From NCBI GenBank assembly GCA_031002005.1, contig JARYHS010013630.1, positions 237,653,539 to 237,717,538 on the forward strand: a DNA stretch of 64,000 nt. The letters are read 5' to 3'. This stretch comes from Vandiemenella viatica. Its lineage: Eukaryota > Arthropoda > Insecta > Orthoptera > Morabidae. Shown in pieces: positions 55,150-64,000 of the stretch. Position numbers and translations under genes: made by a program. The notes below the pieces were generated by a model that ran no database searches, was not told the DNA's origin, and was given only the letters and a program-made list of their open reading frames with translations. Within the stretch, counting starts at the first letter, position 1. Each line of letters begins with the position of its first letter.

Positions 55150-56610
55150 TCCCAATACAGCAATGACCATCCACAAGAATTAGACAGTCGGCCCCACCTG
55201 ACTTTATTGGAGTCCCGTCGTCAATCTGGCAGCATGTCCGGCGATCATGACAGGTCTAGGGCGACGCCTCTAGCCCAGCGAAGACGACGCCGCCATCAGT
55301 GGTAACCCTCTGCAGACGACTTGTCGGGTCGAGTCGGCGTCAAGCAGTCCACTCTCTAGCTTCATCACAGAGTCTAGGGTCTTACCATCACCCCAACCAT
55401 TGATCTGTCCATCAAGTGGGGACAATTTTCCACCAATCATAAATCTGTTACCAGGTGACTTCTTTGAGACGGTCATTGCTCCAACTCCTACTCATCAGCA
55501 TTCTACTTTCAGGGCACTGCCTCGGAATTTGTGCAACCTGTCTAGCTCGTGGTTACTGCCTTTATTTCGACATCGGTACGCGTACCAGCAGTGAAGACTA
55601 CTACAGCTCTATATGAAACTGTGATGGCGATTCTGCTGAAGATTAGGGCAACTCGGTGACGACTTCTTTAACATGCAGAGGTGATTCCTTGGAGGTGCAG
55701 GATAACTGAGTATTCTTCATAGCTGTATTCTCAATCAACGGTGTAGACTGCAGTTTAAGATTATTATCGATAAACTCTTGTGTTTCTGTAGGTGATTCTG
55801 TTGAAGCAGGGTATATCGGAATGACCTCTCGAGTAAGAGTTCACTGTTAGCCCATAATCACAGTCTCATGTGTATCTTCTAATTTTTCAAGGTTTTCTTC
55901 AGCATTTATCGAATGTAACACACTGTGTGGTATAATACATCCCACTTTTGCGAAACAACCGAACAGGCTTTGTATGGACCTCTTTTAGTGGCAGAATGAT
56001 AGGCACAATTCTTCATGAATTGTACAAACGGTACGCCCTCGCTCCACTTGTTACTCTGGGTATCAGGCACCCAAGAGGTGAGCATGTTTTCAATGTCTTG
56101 ATTTGCTTGGGGCGCAAAAGGGAAAAAATGAAACTAAAAGTTGAGGGAGAGGGGAGTGGAATAGGGAAAGAAATGAGAGAAATAAAAATAACTAGTGACA
56201 ACAAGACGCTGGCGAAGCCAAACCAAATCTGGATGGAAAGGGGGAAGGAATAGAAAAAGGATATGAAAGAAACAAACTTTTCAACTTTAATGATATGGAA
56301 GCCGTTAATATGCAAATTACCTAGGTAAAATTCGGGATAACTCTCGATTTCGCACGTTAACTGAGCAAATTAGTTAATCTGCGGGATTAGCTAGGTAATG
56401 TGCACAGTAACGACTTTCGAACTTCAGCGGTTACATAAACAATACGCAACCATGCCTCTTGCAAACTGAACGCAGTGGTCTGCTCCGTAGAAAAAGTCAA
56501 CGGAATGGGGTGGTGAGGTGAGGAACGGGGCGAGGGTAACATGGCCTTGAGACGCCAGTTCGAGTGAACAAAGTCCAGGGTTATCCTAATTGATTTCAAA
56601 ATAGTGTGTA
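55150..56610. other. No gene; possible coding relic on - strand 55640-55920
   Basis: The - strand at 55640-55920 is open apart from two close stops and reads SINAEENLEKLEDTHETVIMG, then EVIPIYPASTESPTETQEFI and LHVKEVVTELP. I do not recognise it. Repeat motifs around 56295-56420 match 38640-38780. Confidence 0.3.
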
Positions 56611-56911
56611 TTGAAATGCAGTAGCGGATGTAGCGGAGGGAATTAGGGGCTCAAGCATCCCCCAAAAGTATTTAAGGCCCATCCCCAACATCCGAATGTT
56701 TGAGATTTGGAGACTTTTTTTTTTTTTTAGCTCTACTGATATTTTAAGAGCACCATGACTATAAAGCCTACCCTTACCCGACTCAAGCCACCCTCAAACG
56801 AAACCCGCTCAAGGCCCCCACAAACGAAATCCGCTCATACTCCCCCAAAACCGAGTTCGCTCAGCCCCCCTTCCCCCAATCCAAAATCCTTGATCCGCCA
56901 CTGTTGAAATG
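56611..56911. mobile_element. hAT MITE with perfect 8-bp target duplication
   Basis: TTGAAATG is at 56611-56618 and 56904-56911. The 285-bp element begins CAGTAGCGGATGTAG and ends, inverted, CAGTGGCGGATCAAGG. It has a C-rich interior and no coding capacity. Confidence 0.85.
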
Positions 56912-56925
56912 TATACAATCTACAA

Positions 56926-57230
56926 AACGGGGCGTCCATTAATGACGTGGGGTGAAACTGGGGGGGGGGGGGGATCAGGTGAAATCCTACGAAAAATCAC
57001 CAAGGGGGAGAACTGCAGAGCTAAAAAAAAAAAAAAAATACTACAAATGTTTACAAAAAAAGTCTTAAAAAGTTACGAGGTCGATTATTAAGGGGGGGGG
57101 GGAGAGTGTCTCCGTCAAAATCTCAGGTCATTTTAGATTGGGAGTGTCCGACTAGATCTCACGAAGTCTCACCGGAAAGGGGGGGGGGACGGAATTCCGG
57201 AAAAACACTTTACGTCACCCTCCCGACCTG
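56926..57230. mobile_element. MITE of the GTCCATTAATTACGTGA family, truncated copy 2
   Basis: GGGGCGTCCATTAATGACGT at the left, G-runs (56960-56972, 57093-57102, 57180-57189) inside, and CGGAAAAACACTTTACGTCACC at the right match the 45541 element. Confidence 0.6.
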
Positions 57231-58567
57231 ACTTCCACATTCCAAATCACCCAATCCCCATACCCTTATTGCTATCCTTGGTTGCGGGCTTTTTTTTTCT
57301 TACGGTGATTCAGTTTTTGTTTAAGTTTTTTATCGTTTGTTATTTTTTTAAACCTACACATATCTCTTGTTTTTTATTCTGCAATGAAAAAGGAAATAGA
57401 TGCGGCAGAAAAAGAGTTCATTACCAACGTGCTTGAGGTACTGAAATCCTTAAAGCATTTATGGGACCCAAGTATCGAACGGTATTTCATTTTCACTTTT
57501 TCATCATTCAATGATTGGCTGACTGCTATAGGCGCCATTGCCATTGAAATCAGAGGTACAAATAAATAAAAAATATAAAAAAAGCTGAAAATCAAGATCA
57601 AACGTCATTAAAACAATACTGTGACAAATTGAACGGCAGAATCGAAAATCCGGGAGTAACAATATGAACAACACAAATGTTAGCTTCTTTGAATTGATGA
57701 GAGCTGATAGAAGAGATAATTAAGTTTTTCCCGGTTTAGGGCTGACAAAAATTCTTGTTGGGTATTCTACAGGATAATTTCTTCTTTCCACAACGTTTCG
57801 GCTGCAACCTTAACTGCCTTCATCACGTGAGATATCATAACGTTGCAAGGATTCCTAGTTTTGACGAGATTCTAATAGTTCTTCGCCAAGCGAACGGCAC
57901 AGTTTCCCTCAAGAGACTCTCCAGAGGATTGCCTTTACCATAGACTTTCACCGCCATCAAAAACAACTAACGCATATAATTCATACAGCTAACTGTAAGG
58001 ACCGTAATATTTTAATCCACTTTCTCTCAATGATGTCTGCATACAGAAATAATCAATTTCTTTCCAAACAGCGCAATATCACCAAGATAATTTCTCCTAA
58101 CGCCAAAACCTCTAAGCATGTCCTTTGACTTTAAATCACATTCCACTGCAATAAAATGTTCACTACTTCCCGTACACACATATCTACAGATGAAAACTTT
58201 ACATCTCCCGTTGGCATTACGCACGCTCTCTCTGTCGAAACACACACAACTCACGCACGCACTCTCTGTCCCTAACCAACCAACTCACACACATAGATAC
58301 GCACACGCACGGATATACATCCACCATTCACCAACACCTGCCAACACACACACTTACACGCCCACCAACTGTCTCTTCCACACACCATGTACAGATGTCC
58401 TCCAGCATACGTCTACACCCGCTCACACATAAATATTAACTCACACGTCAACTCAGGCACGCACTTCACACATCCACCAACGCAAATGGAACCGCGCGCA
58501 TCAGTTTCGCGTTCCACACATACGCACACACACACATGCGCGTGTTGGCCTAACACAGACCCTATTG
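57231..58567. other. No gene; CA-rich segment at 58240-58545
   Basis: Apart from the motif at 57796-57826, only a CA/CAC-rich low-complexity stretch (58240-58545) is notable. Frames there are composition artefacts. Confidence 0.5.
57796..57826 (-). ncRNA. Hammerhead-core-like motif
   Basis: On the - strand GTGATGA, AGGC...GCC hairpin and GAAACG follow each other as CUGANGA, stem II and GAAA, except that the first core base is G. The flanking stems are not convincing. It is listed because it resembles 41119-41184. Confidence 0.3.
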
Positions 58568-58763
58568 AAATGGTATATAAAAATCAGTGATTAAACAAAA
58601 TATTTTTAAGTTGGTAGGAGAAATTATTAATTTTGATATATTAACATTATTTATGAATTTATAATGATTTTCATTGCTGGGATACCTTTGCATTTACAAA
58701 AAGCAATTTTGATATTTCACAATTTATCATTTATTGAAACAAATTGACCTTTTTTAAGAGATT
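58568..58763 (-). repeat. LTR remnant of second LTR element (left)
   Basis: AAATGGTATATAAAAATCAG...GGGATACCTTTGCATTTACA...CATTTATTGAAACAAATTGA is repeated directly at 63449-63609. A TATATAAA lies near one end. The left copy has about 35 extra bases near 58620-58660. Confidence 0.65.
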
Positions 58764-61400
58764 AATAAAAAAAAAAGATCATTACATTCATGACTGAAAT
58801 TTCAATTAATCAGGGTGCCGCCTCAGCTAACAATTAAAGAAAGTACTGTGGGATCTCTTTATCACGCAGGTCTCCCTGCCAGGTTCGCTTCAGGTCACAC
58901 CGAAACTGAAGTGCAATGCTGAATTTTCTTTAGTTATTCAACGATAATTACCGTTGTTGCAGCCAATATGCGCATTCTGCATTGGTCTACACACGGCACA
59001 CAATCCAACCAGCCGTGTCACTTGAAGTTTATTCTTGAAGAGCACTCATCACCTAGGCAGATTACACTATCCGCCGCACTAAACAACCTGCTTCTCCTCG
59101 CCACTCCGGCTCCTGCGGCGTCTCCCGCCAAAATGTCTCTCTACCCGTTGCTCCGTTCAGTGCAGAGAAACAAACAAAAAAAGACACAACGCCTTTAAAG
59201 AGCACTTTGCATTTTGACACATAAATCTGCGGCTTATTCATTTGACCAAAGCTGTCGCAAGAACTGTCCCTCGTCAGGTCTCTACCCCTTCTACGCCCAA
59301 ACATTTGGCTCTCAGGAGAACAATGACACGACCGACCTATTGTTCCCCGTGCGTGCCTGCGTCCTCCACAGGACATTCCTTTAGCTATATCGTCCTCACA
59401 GCTACAAACAAAAATGCTGCTCGTTCCCATGAATATACTGTCAATGAAATGTTTCAATTTTTCTCTATCATGTCATAGCACCCCCACTAATTACAAAAAA
59501 TTTTATATAGCTGAGTATAATCAGAAGTTATTATTTTTTTTTTAGTTAACTCACAAAGTTCTCACTGCCATTGTGTTCAGCCTTCCTTACTCCATGACAA
59601 TTGCCTAACCTTACATTCTCTTACTAGAAACATCGACTTTCATATTCCCTTTGCAAATGGATGTACATATCGAATGCAAATATATCCCATCAAGTTTAAA
59701 TTAAAAGAAACTACTTCAGTTGATTGTCTTACCGGTTCCTAAATCTGTTTCAAATTACTCTAACAGATGTATTCTCAACCATTAATTTATTCATTACACA
59801 TGATCTCATTATATTAACAATAAAACATCCAAATGACTTGGGCCACAGATCGTCAATGATTTATCATCTCTAAATATTCTTATTTTAACATATTTTAATC
59901 CATAGTATAACACATGATGAATACAATAAGAAAATATATTCAATACTTTACAACAATACTATTAAAATGTAATCATCTCCTCACGTATTTGTCAGTAGAA
60001 TATTGAAATCACTTACTCAAATGATCCTACATACATCATGATTTTTTTATGTCATTATTCTCAAAATCACAAACAATACTCTCAAAAACTTCCTTCCACT
60101 AACTTTATCAACACACCTATTAGATTAACTTATTTTCTCTACTTTACAAAATATCATTACCAAATTAGTAAATAAACAGATACCACAACATGAAATAAAA
60201 TGACTTCAAGCATCCATGTAACATATGAAACAAAGTAAAACATTTTCTTTTGTGTTTTACATACCAATGAACGTCATTTCTGCGTGATCTACAGCCACGT
60301 AACTCATAATTTCAGAAAAATTTTCTTTCATATAATAACAATCATACTCTTTATATAACCTTGAACATATCTGTTATATCTGTTCATTCAAGATCACAAA
60401 GAAATTGTTATCCACAGAGGTGATTCGTAGTAAACATCAACTGCCCATTATTCTTGCTGATATGAATTTTTCAAACAATCAGTGCGTTCGAGTTTCAATC
60501 CAAACCAAATCCTGTTAACTCCACACAACGTCTTATGTAATGTGTTAAAATTTCCATGCTTGTGTGTCTAGTTTCCCTAATGCCCTAATGACTTCGTTGG
60601 TCGTTAAAATAACAGAATTTTGCCGGTGCCCTTTCGGCTACTTTCGGCTATCCTAATGCAGGTAAACAGGTCGCTTGCCTGCACTGCGATGCAACAATTC
60701 GTTTTTACTTTCCCTCTAATATCCAGGTACAAATCAATATTTTATTAACCAATATACTGTACACATTTAACGTGGACTACTCTCATCTTCCGACTCTATC
60801 AGGAAGTACTCTTTAACACGTATGATTAGAGAATTTTACTACGGCGGCATAAGTTATTCTTAAAAATCAGTACGGGCCTCTCTTCGATGTATATAAAAAC
60901 AAATACTTTAACGATACTAAACTACCTATTTTTCGTTGTATCTGTGCAACATATTAATTTCTTGTGTACCTATCATTTTAAATTTGTATGTGATGTGAAA
61001 CATCATTCTCTGAAATCTTCGAATATTTCCCTTATGAGATTATTATTTGCTTCTTTAATTTTTGATGCCTGAGTGTAGATGCTTGAAGATATTATCATTT
61101 TATAATATTGAAACTAAACGTTGATTACTGGAAGTTAGCTAAAATCATCTTATCTCTATTGATTAGGTCTTCTCAAATAATAAAAAATAACACCAATACT
61201 TCGCGTATTAATTTGTCTGAGTTCTCTCAGGTGCACATTCATGTGAAGGGCCTGGTTGATTTGCCGGCAGTATTTGCTCGGGTGAAACCTATTGCGAGAA
61301 CACATTCATTTTAAACTAATTATCAGTCCGTCTCTCTCTCATGCCTGCCTGATCATGATTGTGGTTTTCGTTAACAAATTGCTTATTACCATTACCAATA
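58764..61400. other. Interior of the second LTR element, no gene seen
   Basis: AT-rich, with many stops on both strands. No RT or integrase motif could be found, so pol is deleted or unrecognisable. The 131-codon frame at 59062-59457 has no recognised domain. Confidence 0.4.
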
Positions 61401-61406
61401 CCCTTT

Positions 61407-62690
61407 CTATTCAGAATTTCTGGAATTGTTAGGTACATGGTCATTTCTAGCATGATGTTTCCGCGTAATGCTCATTTCAACATCATCCAAATTCCTTAAA
61501 GTTTCCAGAAAATCGTCAAGTGTCAAAATGATGACCGGGTTTATGTATCTTCTTAAGTTAGGTGCAAAACGAGAACTCACGGCCCTTACAAACTCTGGAT
61601 TACTCAAAGGTTGATCCAAATGCTGGGACAGTACCGCAAGTTGTCTGACATATGTTTCCATAGAAGCGTGGACCTTAGCACCATATCAACCCTGATGAAT
61701 TTTCATTCGAGATCCCGATTGTACTCTATCTGACCAAAACGTCTTCAAGTATAGATCTGTAAATTCTGTTTACTGTTTCTTGTCATTACACACAAGTGAA
61801 AGCCAAGACCTCTCCGTTCCACAGAAAGCCTGCTTCACAATAAGCATTTTCAATCCGTCTGGAATACATTTCACCTTAAAATAATCCTCTAGGTCTGCTA
61901 GGAAATCACGAGGATGTACATCTTTTCCAGAACCAAATTTTGGCAGAGAAATTTCTACTTGAGCATGCCCTATTGTTCCATATGGTGTCATCGCACCCCC
62001 TGGTTCATAGCTTCGGCAACAACAAGTGTTTCTTAATTCTGCCCGTACTTGACATTGACATTCCCGCAACCCCGCAGTAATTTCCCTTAAAGAGTTGACT
62101 GTTTGTTCCAGACCATCAACTCTTTCACGTATGTGTGTATACTTCCCATCCACATGTTCCTGCACCCCAGTGATGGCAACAGTTAATGTTTCAGATATCT
62201 CCTATGTTTCCTGACGCAGATTTTCTACCGAACGGACAACACTTTCGACACAGTTGTCTATGGTTTCATATTTGCGTGTGAGGTAATCACACCCCATAAT
62301 CACAGTTTCAAGGTTTCGTTGTACTTCCCTTATTTCTCCCTGTACTTGAGGCTTCAATATTCCCTCGTATGTCTCTACATTTGTCCCAATCTTATCTTCT
62401 ACCTGTGTTTCTAACATGTCATGCATTTGTTCTATCGCCGCCACTCTTCCTTCAGATGTGGTCTCCTTATCAGAGAGCGTTTTAATTTGTGATTCAAACT
62501 GTTGAGTAATATATTGTTTGAATTCATCAAAAGTTTACTTTTGGCGTGAAATTAACTTATCGAAAAGTGATTCGATTACTACCATCATCTGTCCTGGTGA
62601 AACCTCCTAGTGTACTTGTTGTGGTGTTACAGAATCTTTACTTCCCCCTGCTACAGCATCTGAATTTGAACTGCCTTCCCCTTCCATTTT
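61407..62690 (-). pseudogene. Gypsy-type gag, broken (second element)
   Basis: The start is MEGEGSSNSDAVAGGSKDSV at 62690, then a stop. A coiled-coil-like stretch follows (IEQMHDMLETQVEDK, 62444-62202). The capsid-like core is EISLPKFGSGKDVHPRDFLA, DLEDYFKVKCIPDGLKMLIV (62165-61770), and the later part METYVRQLAVLSQHLDQPLS (61661). The core aligns with the gag at 28446-30207 (IPLPRFDVKNGANPRAFLHD, VKCVPEELKL). Several stops and shifts are present. Confidence 0.75.
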
Positions 62691-63448
62691 TAATACTAAT
62701 CTATCTTTTACTTGGCTAGACTTAACTTCAGATGATCTCTTTGCAATCGTATTTGACCTAAGAATCATCAACATCAATTATTATCAGCGATATAAATACA
62801 GAAATCCAGAACCCCTATTATTTTAATCATATCAAAAACACGACAACCTTAAGTCCCTGCATACATAAAATAAAAATCACTGACACTACCACATAACAAA
62901 AATTATTTACTGTAATTGTATTCTGGTGGAAAACCCCGAACCAAACAACACCCTATCACGCCAAATTTTTGAACTCAACTCAAAACATCGAACATCAAAC
63001 ACTCTCTCAACGACGGAAACACATGAAAAACATTGACAAATTTATAAAAACCACAAATCAACAGTTACAGACAACACATTAAACACAGCAATCTCTACGA
63101 TAAATACTTGGACAAATCCAAAATTTATCAGACACATTTGTGATACATTTATACGACAATTAAAAAGAATCAAGCATTTTCAGCTCTCCTTCCAACATCT
63201 GCAATATTCATTTTACCCAATGATAAGATATACGTTCTGCACATAAATATGCATCACATAGCATAACATGACATACTATGAGCATAAAATGCTTTGCCTC
63301 CAAACCTTACCACACCAAAAACACATCTGTTAGAAATAAAAATAAAAATTATTTTCAATTGCATTCAATTTAAATTTTTCTACTACTCGAAAATAAACTG
63401 ACCATTGAAAAAGATGATCAGACATCACCACTAGTTGGGTAACCAATT
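62691..63448. other. 5' leader of the second LTR element, no gene
   Basis: AT-rich region between gag and the right LTR remnant. TGGTTACCCAACTAG just inside the right repeat (- strand, near 63445) could be a primer-binding site. Confidence 0.4.
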
Positions 63449-63609
63449 AAATGGTATATAAAAACCAGTGATTAAAAAAAATATATTCAAGTAGGGAGAA
63501 GAAATTATTTATGAATTTCCTTGCTGGGATACCTTTGCATTTACAAAAAGCAAGCTTCATATTTCACAATTTATCATTTATTGAAACAGATTGACATTTT
63601 TAAGAAAAC
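63449..63609 (-). repeat. LTR remnant of second LTR element (right)
   Basis: This is the direct repeat of 58568-58763. After about 63609 the two copies diverge. The pair and the intervening gag on the - strand define a defective LTR element of about 5 kb. Confidence 0.65.
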
Positions 63610-64000
63610 TTATCTATTAGTATAACACGCTAGATGTAGTACGTCACGGCATGATGTCAATCTATGACGTTGCGCTATGACGTCAAGCTTTACGATGATA
63701 TTCTTGGGAATGCGCGTTATTAAATAACATTTACAAGCATTAGTGAATAAATTAATTCACAGAACACTGAAACAAAAGTATGTATTACGTTAAAATCGAC
63801 AAATCAATCATTAGATGCTTATATTTACGCAGTATTCTTTTGATATATTGAAGTATTCCTTAAATTCTTTGTCCATAGATATGTAAGATAAAAGCTTTGT
63901 ATTTCGAGCATCAGTGTTGAGAAAAGTTTGGTTAGAGTAGTCTATTACTTATGATGGATCAGAATTACAACTGGCATTTGACGCTATATCAGAGGACATT
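63610..64000. other. No gene seen
   Basis: AT-rich sequence, with TGACGTCA at about 63677 as an isolated palindrome. No supportable feature. Confidence 0.35.

Noticed and set aside
58118..58590. Thr/His-rich ORFs
   Set aside because: Translation of CA-rich low-complexity DNA.
59062..59457. 131-codon ORF on the - strand
   Set aside because: No recognisable domain and no position-specific codon signal visible; it lies inside a degraded LTR-element interior.
63670..63690. TGACGTCA as a CRE-type promoter element
   Set aside because: A single palindrome without a TATA box or coding start nearby is not enough.

Overview
The window is intergenic and intronic DNA of an animal, most likely an insect. 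It has tRNA-derived SINEs, decayed non-LTR retrotransposons of at least three lineages, a Ty3/gypsy element, Penelope-like elements with a GIY-YIG nuclease, P-, hAT- and Mutator-type DNA transposons, splice sites, TATA boxes and AATAAA signals. There are no bacterial operons, ribosome binding sites or CRISPR arrays. I cannot name the species.

Layout. 0-14 kb: two exons of one unrecognised host gene on the + strand (3591-3715 and 12421-12831). They are separated by an 8.7-kb intron holding SINEs, LINE remains and a Penelope-like element. 14-19 kb: a complete but dead hAT element with its 8-bp target duplication, Penelope-tail palindromes (one with a 21-bp target duplication) and a small hAT MITE. 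20.6-22.4 kb: a 5'-truncated Jockey/CR1-type LINE with only two nonsense codons. 22.9-31.6 kb: a Ty3/gypsy element on the - strand with a 1005-codon pol ORF, a frameshifted gag and an extra inverted piece of LTR. 31.6-34.8 kb: R1/I-like LINE relic, SINE tail and hAT MITE.

34.8-48.1 kb is the most unusual part. Three P-superfamily transposons (1.5, 6.2 and 2.1 kb) lie close together. Each begins and ends with CATG plus a shared terminal inverted repeat, is flanked by an 8-bp target duplication (two perfect, one 7/8), and keeps a THAP zinc-finger first exon, in two cases followed by a good splice donor. The 6.2-kb copy also carries two oppositely oriented copies of the transposase C-terminal region, two solo LTRs with 4-bp target duplications, LINE pieces and a hammerhead-like motif. 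Nested insertions give a relative order of events. 48-52 kb holds older related repeats and long inverted-repeat elements.

52.8-55.1 kb is a Mutator-like (FLYWCH + MULE transposase) element with triple 16-bp iterons in each terminus and an 8-bp direct repeat outside. 56.6-57.2 kb carries two MITEs. 58.6-63.6 kb is the remnant of a second LTR retroelement with a decayed gag.

No transposon here looks fully functional. The gypsy pol ORF and the LINE RT are the best preserved. The host-gene exons are the only evidence of a cellular protein-coding gene.
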